This document shows, piece after piece, positions 26,944 through 35,906 of a DNA stretch of 39,418 nucleotides. Source of the stretch: Lachnospiraceae bacterium. GTDB taxonomy: Bacteria > Bacillota > Clostridia > Lachnospirales > Lachnospiraceae. The stretch is from the NCBI GenBank assembly GCA_022510545.1, contig JAFLTG010000019.1, forward strand, positions 1 through 39,418, read 5' to 3'. A program made the translations under genes and the position numbers. The notes beneath the pieces were generated by a model, which made no database searches, was not told the origin of the DNA, and worked only from the letters and a program-made list of their open reading frames with translations. Numbering within the stretch: position 1 is the first letter of the stretch; each line of letters begins with the position of its first letter.

Positions 26944-29613
26944 ATGAATAATTGGATTTTAGTGGTAGATGATGATGCAGCTAATCTTAGAATGGCAAGC
27001 AGCATACTTAGTGCGGAAAAAATGCGTGTCAGTTGTTTGAAATCAGGGGAGGATGCCATTACATTTTTGCAGGAGAACAGACCGGATCTCATTCTTTTAG
27101 ATATACATATGCCGGGAATGAACGGTTTTGAGACAATAGAGACTATTAAGAGAAATGAAAAAACAGCGGATATACCTGTTATATTCTTGAGTGCTGATGA
27201 TGACAACAGTGCAGAGACAAGAGGATTGGAAATCGGTGCCAAGGATTTTATCAAGAAGCCATTTGTACCGGATGTGCTGTTACTTCGTGTCAGAAATACG
27301 ATTGAATTGGTTCGTCTTCAGGCTAATTTGGAGAGGGAAGTAGAAATTAAGACACAGGATGAACATCTCTATAAAGAAGTAGTTACCAATATGAGAGAAG
27401 GTGTTATGGTAATCAGTATGAACGGTAAGATTACCATGCTCAATCCGGCGGCGGAGGACATGCTTGACTTGACTCAGAATGATGTCGGAGAGGCATATGG
27501 AAATATCTTTTTGATGCGCGAAGGTACGGATGCCTTTAATGAGGTTATTTTTAATACTATTTATGAAAAGGGTAAAGTAGACAATAAGGCTGTTGATTAT
27601 TTATGCAACGGAGAAGTAAGGAATCTTTCTTTAACTACCAGTTATATACATAGTAAGGGAGAGAAATCTGTAGTAGTCGTAATGAGTGATATGACTGAAC
27701 TCAATGAACTTCGTGATGCCCAGACTGCGTTGGAAAAGATAAAAAAACTAAATGTGGAATATGAGAAGGCAAAAAATGAAGCGATTATGGCAAACGAAGC
27801 TAAGAGCCTCTTTCTTTCCAATATGTCACATGAGATCAGAACCCCTATTAATGCAGTGCTGGGTATGAATGAGATGATCTTAAGAGAATGTACGGATGAA
27901 CAGCTGCTGACTTATGCGGACAATATACGAAGCTCCGGAAAGACTCTGTTATTTTTGATCAATGATATTCTGGATATGTCAAAGATTGAGTCCGGCAAGA
28001 TGGAAATTGTCAGAGTAGATTATGAGCCTGCCGCTTTGATAATGGATCTATGGAATGTCATCTTTTTACGTGCGCAGCAGAAAGATCTGTCAATTAAGTT
28101 TTCGCTGGATGAAACGTTGCCAAAGATGATTCATGGAGACGACGTAAGGATTAAGCAAATAGTAACAAATCTATTGACCAATGCAGTCAAATATACGCCT
28201 CAGGGCGGAATTGAAATGCATGTGGCCTACGAAAGGCATGGGGATGAACATATATCCCTTATTATATCCGTAAAGGATACGGGTATGGGTATCAAGAAAG
28301 AAGATATGGGAAAGCTGTTTGAGAGTTTTCAGAGACTGGATGAGGAAAAGAACAGAAATATTGAAGGAACAGGTCTCGGAATGAATATCACTATGTCGCT
28401 GCTTAAATTGATGGATGGCGACATGAAGGTTGAGAGCGAATACGGGAAGGGTTCTACTTTTACGGTTACTATACCTCAGAGGATTGTAATTGACGAACCC
28501 ACGGGAGATTTTGAATCCATTAAGACCAGTCAGGAACAGAACAGGGCATTAAGTGGTCAGCACTTTGAAGCTCCTGATGCCAATATTCTTGTTGTGGATG
28601 ACAATGCTATGAACCTTACAGTATTTAAATCACTTCTTAAACGTACCAAGATGAATATTGTTACGGCAGATTCCGGTATGAAGTGTTTGGAACTTGTGAA
28701 AAAAGAGCATTTCCATATTATTTTCATGGATCATATGATGCCGGAAATGGACGGAATTGAGACTCTGCATGAGATTCAGAAGCTGTCCGATTTTCCGAAT
28801 GAAGGGACACCGGTTATTGTCCTTACGGCAAATGCGCTTTCCGGAGCCAGAGAAGGCTATATGAAAGAAGGGTTTGCAGATTTCCTAACCAAGCCGATTG
28901 ATGGAGACCTGCTGGAACGCACCGTTGCTAATTTCCTTCCGGAAGAGCTGATTAAGGCAAAAGAAGACGGTGTACAGGATACGGAAACAGATACTGCATA
29001 TATTGATTATGAAGGCTATTTACAATATGGTATTTCTATAGAAAACGGCCTGTCTCTTGCCAAAGGGGATATGGATATATATCTGGATCTGATTGAAATG
29101 TTTATGAGAGATCATGAAAAACAACATGATGCAATGCAAGAGTTTATTGAGCAGAATAATATGAAAGACTATGCTATTTGGGTACACGGCTTAAAGGGTA
29201 ATGCAAGAACCTTGGGTGCAGACAAATTGGCGGATATGGCATATGAGCATGAAATGAAGAGCAAATCTGATGATGCTGAATATGTTGAAACTCACTGGGA
29301 TGAGCTGGTTGATCTCTGGGAAGAGACTCATGAAGGTTTTCAGGAGTTCTACGGCGGATATAGAGGCAACGATGATAAATATGCTATGGTAAGCAGCGAT
29401 AATGGAGAGGTGCTGCATTTGACTAATGACGATTTGGATAAGGTTGCATCACTTCTTGATGATTTTGCGACGCAACAAGCCTTGGAACAGTTAAAAGAAT
29501 GGATAAGTCAACCTCTGGAACAGGATATGCATGCACGAATCAAAGACGTATTAATTGCTTTGGAAGATGAATTTGATGAGGATAAGGCAATAGAACTGTT
29601 AAGGAAAGCATGA
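26944..29613 (+). CDS. Soluble REC-PAS-kinase-REC-HPt hybrid protein
   Basis: This 889-residue protein has no TM segment. Receiver 1 (1-125, Asp53) is paralogous to the receiver of the HD-GYP protein at 17621. A PAS domain follows (about 142-252; GVMVISMNGKITMLNPAAED), then HisKA (His296 in SHEIRTP) and HATPase (TNLLTNAVKYT, DTGMGI, GTGLGMNIT). Receiver 2 (about 545-665) has Asp596 in FMDHMMPEMDG. The HPt domain (about 700-800) has His748 in IWVHGLKGNARTLGA. A helical tail closes the protein. An N-terminal receiver on a kinase suggests control by another kinase of the cluster. ATG 26944 follows GAGGGGTGG; a GTG at 26878 would add 22 residues and is unlikely. The 88-nt gap before it has no convincing promoter. 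Confidence 0.95.
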   Translation: MNNWILVVDDDAANLRMASSILSAEKMRVSCLKSGEDAITFLQENRPDLILLDIHMPGMNGFETIETIKRNEKTADIPVIFLSADDDNSAETRGLEIGAKDFIKKPFVPDVLLLRVRNTIELVRLQANLEREVEIKTQDEHLYKEVVTNMREGVMVISMNGKITMLNPAAEDMLDLTQNDVGEAYGNIFLMREGTDAFNEVIFNTIYEKGKVDNKAVDYLCNGEVRNLSLTTSYIHSKGEKSVVVVMSDMTELNELRDAQTALEKIKKLNVEYEKAKNEAIMANEAKSLFLSNMSHEIRTPINAVLGMNEMILRECTDEQLLTYADNIRSSGKTLLFLINDILDMSKIESGKMEIVRVDYEPAALIMDLWNVIFLRAQQKDLSIKFSLDETLPKMIHGDDVRIKQIVTNLLTNAVKYTPQGGIEMHVAYERHGDEHISLIISVKDTGMGIKKEDMGKLFESFQRLDEEKNRNIEGTGLGMNITMSLLKLMDGDMKVESEYGKGSTFTVTIPQRIVIDEPTGDFESIKTSQEQNRALSGQHFEAPDANILVVDDNAMNLTVFKSLLKRTKMNIVTADSGMKCLELVKKEHFHIIFMDHMMPEMDGIETLHEIQKLSDFPNEGTPVIVLTANALSGAREGYMKEGFADFLTKPIDGDLLERTVANFLPEELIKAKEDGVQDTETDTAYIDYEGYLQYGISIENGLSLAKGDMDIYLDLIEMFMRDHEKQHDAMQEFIEQNNMKDYAIWVHGLKGNARTLGADKLADMAYEHEMKSKSDDAEYVETHWDELVDLWEETHEGFQEFYGGYRGNDDKYAMVSSDNGEVLHLTNDDLDKVASLLDDFATQQALEQLKEWISQPLEQDMHARIKDVLIALEDEFDEDKAIELLRKA

Positions 29614-29644
29614 TGACATAATAAATCTGCTAACGGAGGTACAT

Positions 29645-32600
29645 ATGACAGTAAAGAAGAAACGCTTTAGTATGAAGTTGCAACAACTTATTATCACAGC
29701 AATGGCTGTTATCCTTGTTGGTATCATGGTTGTAAATGTTGTGTTGATGTATGATATAGCGTTGAAACAGACCGAAGAAATAGGTCGTATGAGGGTACAG
29801 AATATTGCAACAGGATTTCAGAAGTCGCTTACACGGGCTGAGTATACGCTTGAGAGAGCATGTGACAGCCTGAAGGAATTGATTCATAATAAGGCAACAG
29901 AGGAAGAAATCCGTAGTTTCCTTTCGGAGCAGAGAAATATTGAATACAGTCTGTCTGACGGAGTATGCTTGAATGTATTCTGTATTGTGAAAGGTGTCGT
30001 AATGATATCGGATATGGAGACACCGGAGGATTACGTCTTGCAGGACCGCATTTGGTATCGTGGACTTTTGGCAGCCGGGAGAGGCGAAATATACATATCC
30101 CCGACCTATGAGGATGCATTTACCGACAATATGTGCTTCACGGTTGCGATAATGCTTGAGGATGGTGCGACTGTAGTAGGTTTAGACTATAGCGTTGCAG
30201 AAATTCAGTCTTATGTGAATGAGATGGGCAGCAATGAATACGGTGACGCAATGATTGTCGATTCAAATGAGGTAATCGTGGGATATACGAATCCGGATAT
30301 GATTGGAAAGAAACTTTCCGCAGTATTACCACAGTATCGCGACGTTTTTCTGCGTGCGGTCGCGTCGGATGAAGAGAATATGTCTTTAGAGACCTCTACT
30401 TCAGGAGAAGACAGCACAATATTTTGCAGCAGGACGGACAACGGCTGGTATATGATGTGCAGTGTAAGCAATTCGGCGCTGTATCGAGAGAATTATACAC
30501 AGCTGATATATAATTTTATTGTTGTCCTTCTATTAGTATTTGTGATATTGATTATCTATTTCAAAGGCTTGCGCGATAAGCGCCAGGCTGAATCTATTAT
30601 CCGGGACAGGGAAGATAAATATACCAAGGATAATAAAGAAAAAGAGCAGATTGACCTTACAGTCAGTGAGCAGCGCAAATATCAAATCGGAATCACCAGC
30701 ATTTTTGTCGTGACAATGATAATTGCAATATTTGGTAATGCATCAATGTCAATTAACGAAAGCCGCGTAAAGATGGAGGAAGAGCTTCGGGAATACAATT
30801 ATGAAGTGGGGGATTGGATTCTAGAGCAGAAAAGTATTCTCGACATGTTTAATAACGTCGTTGCGGCTAAACCCGAAATGCTACGAAACTATGATGATAT
30901 GGTGAAATTTCTGGATGATATTACAAAGCATTATCCGAAAATTTCCGCCACCTACATTGCGAACCCCAAATTTTCACATGGACACCCGATGGTAATGAAC
31001 AATGGTTGGGTGCCTGAACCTGATTATGTGGAAGAAGAACGTATCTGGTATACCGGTGCATTGACGGCGGAAGACTTCAATATCACAGAACCGTATTATG
31101 ATGCAAGAACGGGTGAATACTGTATTACTTTTTCCAAAGTGGTAAAATCAGATGGAGGTGACTTTTACGGCGTATTTGCCATCGATTTTTATCTGGATGT
31201 GTTAATGGATATCCTGGGAGAGAGCTACTCAGAACAAGGTTACGCATTTTTGGTGGATAAGAATGGACTGATAATAGACCATCCTAATTCCGAATATGAA
31301 CTTTCGGATGATGCTTCTGTTAATATACATGATCTGGTATATGACAGACTTTACAGTGAAACCGGAATGGTAGTTCTTAAAGATTATGATGAAGAGTATA
31401 AAGTTTGTGCATCTATGGATGAAACTGTTTCAGGTTTCCGGATTATTGTGGTCAAGGATTGGTGGAGCATATATGGCAATGTGCTGCAGTATGCAATTCT
31501 TTTCCTGGGACTTTTTGGAGGATGTATATTGGCAGTCAACGTGGTTATAACCAGAATGATACGGTGGCAGTCAAAGGCAAACGATAATTTGAAAGAAACA
31601 GCTGAAGCGGCAATACGGGCGGAACAGGCAAAATCACGCTTCCTCTCAAATATGTCCCATGAAATCAGAACACCTATCAATGCAGTGCTTGGAATGAATG
31701 AGATGATACTGCGTGAATGCAAGGACGAACAGCTGATTTCGTATGCAGAAAACATTCAAAATTCGGGAAAAACACTGTTATTTCTTATTAATGACATCCT
31801 TGATATGTCTAAAATCGAGTCGGGAAAGATGGAGATTGTTCCGACGCAGTACTATATAGCAGATGTTATAATAGATTTGTGGAATGTTATCTACCTTAGG
31901 GCGCAGGAGAAGGGACTGTCGGTTGACTTTATATTGGACGAAACAATGCCACAGATGCTCTATGGAGATGAAGTAAGGATCAAGCAGATTGCGACCAATC
32001 TATTGACCAATGCAGTCAAATATACATCCAAAGGGGGTATAGAGCTTAAGGTTACCTATGAAAGAACTATGGAAGATAAGATAGATCTTGTCATATCCGT
32101 GAAGGATACAGGGATGGGAATCAAACAAGAGGATATGGGTAAGCTGTTTGAAAGCTTCCAGAGATTGGATGAAGAGAAGAACCGGAATATAGAAGGTACA
32201 GGGCTTGGTATGAACATCACAATGTCACTGCTTAAATTGATGGAAGGTGACATAAAGGTGGATAGTGAGTACAGCAAAGGTTCTGTTTTTACAGTCACGA
32301 TACCTCAGAAAATTATAAATAATGAACCCACGGGCGATTTTGAGCGGGTTTTGGGCAGGAAGAGGTTAGAAGCGGTACAGAGTGGTGAAAGCTTTGAAGC
32401 ACCTGATGCAAGTGTACTGGTGGTAGATGATAATGATATGAACCTGACTGTGTTTGAAGCATTGTTGAAGCGTACACAAATGAACATAGTCACGGCGGAT
32501 TCCGGTAAGAAGTGTCTTGAGCTTGTAAAACAGAAACCATTCAATATCATTTTTATGGACCATATGATGCCCGAGATGGATGGAATAGAGACAATTCAAG

Positions 32601-33511
32601 AGATTAAGAAACTAAAGGATTTCCCGAATGAGAATACACCGGTAATAGCGCTGACGGCAAATGCGCTTTCAGGTGCAAGAGAATCTTATCTTAAGGAAGG
32701 GTTCGTGGACTTTTTGACAAAGCCGATTGATGCCGACAGCTTAGAGCAGATGATTGTTTCTTATCTGCCTGAGGAACTAGTGCATATTGTAGAGGAAAAT
32801 GACAGTAAAGCGCTGTATGCAAAGGAACAAAGAATTGATACGAAGCAGCTTGATTCACAGGAACCTATTTCAGATAATGATAAGGATAATGAGAAGATTG
32901 CCAGGCTGGAAGAAGAGGGTTTTCATACAAAGGATGGATTACAATACTGCCGTAATAATATAGAGTTTTATGAAAATATGCTTGCAAAATTTGCAAAAGA
33001 TGCAGAGCACAAGATTGCGGATATTGAAGATTCTTATGTGAAAGAAGATTTGGCAAATTACCAAATTATGGTGCATGCTTTAAAGAGTACTTCTAAAATG
33101 GTGGGAGCCAATACGCTGTCGGAGCTGGCAAAGAATGCGGAAGAAGCCGCAAAAAATAATGAAGCAGATTATATTAAGGAGAATCATGCAGGTCTTATAG
33201 ACAAGTACCAGGAAACGGTAAATAGTATTTATGATGTGTTGGATCTTGATGAAGAGGTTTCTTCGGAGGAGGCTGATGCAACGGGAAAAGAGATGCCTAA
33301 GGATGAACTGGTTGAGAAGCTGATGAAGCTAAAGGACAGCCTTCATACATTTGAAGCGGATGCGTCAGAAGCTCTGCTTGAAGAAATGTGCGGATTTGTA
33401 TATCGGGGCAAATCGGTCAGTGAACTTTTGCATGATATCAAGCAGGATGTGGAGGACTTCGAACTTAGTGCAGCTGCCAAGAAGGTAGAAGAACTCATTG
33501 ATAGAATATAA
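29645..33511 (+). CDS. Double-dCache hybrid histidine kinase with receiver and HPt
   Basis: This is a 1288-residue membrane kinase. TM1 (about 13-35) and TM2 (about 289-307) bracket a first periplasmic-type dCache. A charged cytoplasmic linker leads to TM3 (about 347-365), a second dCache and TM4 (about 614-636). Both sensors carry the residues of the amino-acid-binding dCache signature: Tyr130, Arg135, Trp137, Tyr155, Asp157 and Asp181 in the first, and Tyr461, Arg466, Trp468, Tyr484, Asp486 and Asp514 in the second. HisKA has His672. The HATPase is intact. The receiver acceptor is Asp972 and the HPt histidine is His1144. The C-tail matches that of the 18651 protein. A GGAGG precedes the ATG, 31 nt after the previous gene. 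Amino acids are the predicted ligands (inference). Confidence 0.94.
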   Translation: MTVKKKRFSMKLQQLIITAMAVILVGIMVVNVVLMYDIALKQTEEIGRMRVQNIATGFQKSLTRAEYTLERACDSLKELIHNKATEEEIRSFLSEQRNIEYSLSDGVCLNVFCIVKGVVMISDMETPEDYVLQDRIWYRGLLAAGRGEIYISPTYEDAFTDNMCFTVAIMLEDGATVVGLDYSVAEIQSYVNEMGSNEYGDAMIVDSNEVIVGYTNPDMIGKKLSAVLPQYRDVFLRAVASDEENMSLETSTSGEDSTIFCSRTDNGWYMMCSVSNSALYRENYTQLIYNFIVVLLLVFVILIIYFKGLRDKRQAESIIRDREDKYTKDNKEKEQIDLTVSEQRKYQIGITSIFVVTMIIAIFGNASMSINESRVKMEEELREYNYEVGDWILEQKSILDMFNNVVAAKPEMLRNYDDMVKFLDDITKHYPKISATYIANPKFSHGHPMVMNNGWVPEPDYVEEERIWYTGALTAEDFNITEPYYDARTGEYCITFSKVVKSDGGDFYGVFAIDFYLDVLMDILGESYSEQGYAFLVDKNGLIIDHPNSEYELSDDASVNIHDLVYDRLYSETGMVVLKDYDEEYKVCASMDETVSGFRIIVVKDWWSIYGNVLQYAILFLGLFGGCILAVNVVITRMIRWQSKANDNLKETAEAAIRAEQAKSRFLSNMSHEIRTPINAVLGMNEMILRECKDEQLISYAENIQNSGKTLLFLINDILDMSKIESGKMEIVPTQYYIADVIIDLWNVIYLRAQEKGLSVDFILDETMPQMLYGDEVRIKQIATNLLTNAVKYTSKGGIELKVTYERTMEDKIDLVISVKDTGMGIKQEDMGKLFESFQRLDEEKNRNIEGTGLGMNITMSLLKLMEGDIKVDSEYSKGSVFTVTIPQKIINNEPTGDFERVLGRKRLEAVQSGESFEAPDASVLVVDDNDMNLTVFEALLKRTQMNIVTADSGKKCLELVKQKPFNIIFMDHMMPEMDGIETIQEIKKLKDFPNENTPVIALTANALSGARESYLKEGFVDFLTKPIDADSLEQMIVSYLPEELVHIVEENDSKALYAKEQRIDTKQLDSQEPISDNDKDNEKIARLEEEGFHTKDGLQYCRNNIEFYENMLAKFAKDAEHKIADIEDSYVKEDLANYQIMVHALKSTSKMVGANTLSELAKNAEEAAKNNEADYIKENHAGLIDKYQETVNSIYDVLDLDEEVSSEEADATGKEMPKDELVEKLMKLKDSLHTFEADASEALLEEMCGFVYRGKSVSELLHDIKQDVEDFELSAAAKKVEELIDRI

Positions 33512-33528
33512 AACGGAGAGGTGATTTT

Positions 33529-34371
33529 ATGAAAAATAAGTTTAGAGGCATATTGGTTTGTTTAATGGTAACTACACTTGTTCTTGGCGGTATTACGCAG
33601 ATACAGGTACAAGCATCAGATAAGGTGGATTACTCTGCAGTGTTTGATGCAGATTATTACTACAATACCTATGCTGATTTAAGATCAGCTATCGGAAATG
33701 ACAGAGAAAAACTTTTACAACATTTTATAACATTCGGAATGCAGGAAGGCAGGCGCGGAAATGCCGATTTTGATGTAAAAATATACATGGGAAACTATCA
33801 AGATCTAATACAGACATTTGGTTTAAATGATTTAAAAAGTTATTATTTCCATTATATATATTATGGAAAAAAAGAAGGACGCAATGCAGTATCCGCTAAT
33901 ACCAATGCATCTGCCACGGTACCTTCACAGTCTCTGATTTCTTCTTATACTACAGCTTATGATGCTTCACAGAGCAGGGCAGTAAACATAGCATTGGCAG
34001 CATCTAAGATTAATGGAACACTTATCAAGCCGGGACAACAGTTTTCTTTCAGTGATACGGTTGGACCAAGGACTGTTGAAAACGGCTTCATTGAAGCTCC
34101 AAGTTTTTTAAATGGTAAAGTGATTTCCGATATAGGAGGCGGCATCTGTCAGGTTTCGTCCACTACATATGCAGCAATGCTGCAGGGAGGCATCAAAGCT
34201 ACTCAAAGACATGCTCATTCTATGCCGGTCAGCTATATACCGGAAGGTATGGATGCCACGATTGTGGCAGGGCAGAAGGATTTGACTTTTACCAACAACT
34301 TTAACTTTCTGATTGTTATAAATGCATCAATTAATAATGGAACGGTGACTGTGAGTTTCAGTAAACGCTGA
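33529..34371 (+). CDS. Secreted VanW-domain protein with two N-terminal repeats
   Basis: This 280-residue exported protein has a signal peptide (about 1-29, ending near VQAS). Two tandem repeats of about 40 residues follow (about 39-79 and 80-122), each of the form F-D-x2-Y-Y/M-x3-Y-x-D-L, H-F/Y and G-x3-EGR. They resemble repeats with a YY-NPDV core seen in many surface proteins. A VanW domain (about 150-275) has FSFSDTVGPRTVENGF, GGGICQVSSTTYAAML and HSMPVSYIPEGMDATI. VanW is named from vancomycin clusters but has no proven biochemical function; a cell-wall role is likely. It begins 17 nt after the large kinase with GAGAGGTG upstream, so it is probably co-transcribed with the signalling genes. 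Confidence 0.9.
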   Translation: MKNKFRGILVCLMVTTLVLGGITQIQVQASDKVDYSAVFDADYYYNTYADLRSAIGNDREKLLQHFITFGMQEGRRGNADFDVKIYMGNYQDLIQTFGLNDLKSYYFHYIYYGKKEGRNAVSANTNASATVPSQSLISSYTTAYDASQSRAVNIALAASKINGTLIKPGQQFSFSDTVGPRTVENGFIEAPSFLNGKVISDIGGGICQVSSTTYAAMLQGGIKATQRHAHSMPVSYIPEGMDATIVAGQKDLTFTNNFNFLIVINASINNGTVTVSFSKR

Positions 34372-34420
34372 TAACTTATAAAATTATCGGTAAACCGTGA
34401 ATAAACGAGTGGAGAACAAT

Positions 34421-35845
34421 GTGAGAAAAAAGACGATTTATCTTACTGTATTCATAATGTGTTCTTTGTGTCTTGCAGCATGTGAAACTTCCGTAGCGAA
34501 TAATAAAAGTATGCCGCAGGAAAGCAAAGAACAGCCGAAAGCTGAAATACAAGAGATTGCTGAGAATAGTATAGCACAGGAGATTATAGAGCAGGAAACC
34601 GAAGAAAAAGAGATTGCGAAACAGGAAGAAATCCAGTTAGAACTGGAGTCGATTCTTGATAAAAAGCTTACGATAGGAGACAACAGGGATGATAGGGCGG
34701 CCTTTATAGAATGGCTGCTTGATACTTATGGAATAGAGCAGTTGGAGAATATTGATTTTTCAGAAGATATATATACACAGCTCTATTATGTAACAGGGAA
34801 ATCAATACATGTACTGTGGGATACAAGTTTAGGTTATTTAGAGGATGAGAATACAGCTGCAGAACATGCTATTTATTTAAGAAATGCTAATGACAATACA
34901 GCAGATTTGGTGTTCGCAGGGGATATTTGCCTTACAGAGGAGGGGTATGTAATAGATCATTATGATGCAGTGGGAGGAGATATTGCTTTGTGTCTGTCAG
35001 AGAAGATTATAGACAGGTTGAATGAAGCGGATATCAGTATGATAAACCACGAGTATCCGGTCAGTACAAGAGGGGATGCACTGGATGGGAAATATTATAC
35101 CTTTCGGGCAGCTCCTGAAAGAGAGATTATTCTGCAGCAGCTGGGAATTGATATTGTATCCCTGGCCAATAATCATATTTATGATTTTGGTGCAGATGCT
35201 TTTTATGATACTTTAACTGCTCTTAAGCAGGCTGATATACCCTATGTAGGCGCCGGAGCAGATATCGAGGAGGCATCGCGTCCGGTATACTTTATAGCAG
35301 GCGGCATAAAGATTGGTTTTGTTTCGGCAAATCGTTCGGAGAAATTTATCTTTACACCGGAAGCGGGTGAAAGTTCACCGGGTGTTGTTAGAATGTATGA
35401 TACGGAAATGATGAACAATATCATTAAAGATGCCCGTGAACAATGTGATTATCTGATTGCCTATGTACACTGGGGAACAGAAGATTCAAAATATTATGAG
35501 GAATATCAGACAGATATCGCTCAGGAGTTTTTTTCCTCCGGAGCTGACGCTGTCATAGGATCTCACCCGCATGTGCTGCAGGGAATCGGTTATGTGGGCG
35601 GAAAACCCGTAGTGTACAGTTTAGGAGATTTTTGGTTCAATGGAGAGACTAAATATACTGCTATTGTAAACTTAGCGGTGACGATAGAAGGATTGGTGGA
35701 ATTATCCGTACTTCCGTGCATACAAGAGGGATATGAGACACATTACATAAGCGATGAATCAGGACAAGAGGCTTTTTATGATTATCTTAGAGAGCTTTCG
35801 CCGGAAACTGTGATCAGTGAGAATGGAATTGTGACAGCTAAGTAA
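34421..35845 (+). CDS. CapA/PgsA-family metallophosphoesterase lipoprotein
   Basis: This 474-residue protein begins with a lipoprotein signal peptide ending in the lipobox LAAC (Cys about 20). A Glu/Gln-rich linker (about 25-75) follows, then a region that looks wall-associated but is not recognised (about 75-160). The CapA fold (about 165-440) has LVFAGDICL, MINHEYPVSTRG, SLANNHIYDFG, AYVHWGTEDSKYY, VIGSHPHVLQG and VVYSLGDFWFN, the metal-binding residues of the family. CapA/PgsA proteins act in poly-gamma-glutamate capsule export, but many homologues have other, unknown roles and no other capsule gene is here. GTG 34421 is preferred because GTGGAG lies 8 nt upstream and it gives a compact signal peptide; GTG 34397 would add eight residues. 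Confidence 0.9.
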   Translation: MRKKTIYLTVFIMCSLCLAACETSVANNKSMPQESKEQPKAEIQEIAENSIAQEIIEQETEEKEIAKQEEIQLELESILDKKLTIGDNRDDRAAFIEWLLDTYGIEQLENIDFSEDIYTQLYYVTGKSIHVLWDTSLGYLEDENTAAEHAIYLRNANDNTADLVFAGDICLTEEGYVIDHYDAVGGDIALCLSEKIIDRLNEADISMINHEYPVSTRGDALDGKYYTFRAAPEREIILQQLGIDIVSLANNHIYDFGADAFYDTLTALKQADIPYVGAGADIEEASRPVYFIAGGIKIGFVSANRSEKFIFTPEAGESSPGVVRMYDTEMMNNIIKDAREQCDYLIAYVHWGTEDSKYYEEYQTDIAQEFFSSGADAVIGSHPHVLQGIGYVGGKPVVYSLGDFWFNGETKYTAIVNLAVTIEGLVELSVLPCIQEGYETHYISDESGQEAFYDYLRELSPETVISENGIVTAK

Positions 35846-35850
35846 AAATA

Positions 35851-35870
35851 ACCCCGGATTTCTCCGGGGT
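35851..35870. terminator. Bidirectional terminator between convergent genes
   Basis: ACCCCGG (35851-35857) pairs with CCGGGGT (35864-35870) around a 6-nt loop. The minus-strand reading is followed by TATTTTTA and the plus-strand reading by a weaker CATTTAAT. It lies between the convergent CapA-like and FIST-GGDEF genes and can serve both. Confidence 0.75.
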
Positions 35871-35906
35871 CATTTAATATCACTTTCAAATTATTTATGA
35901 ATCTAT

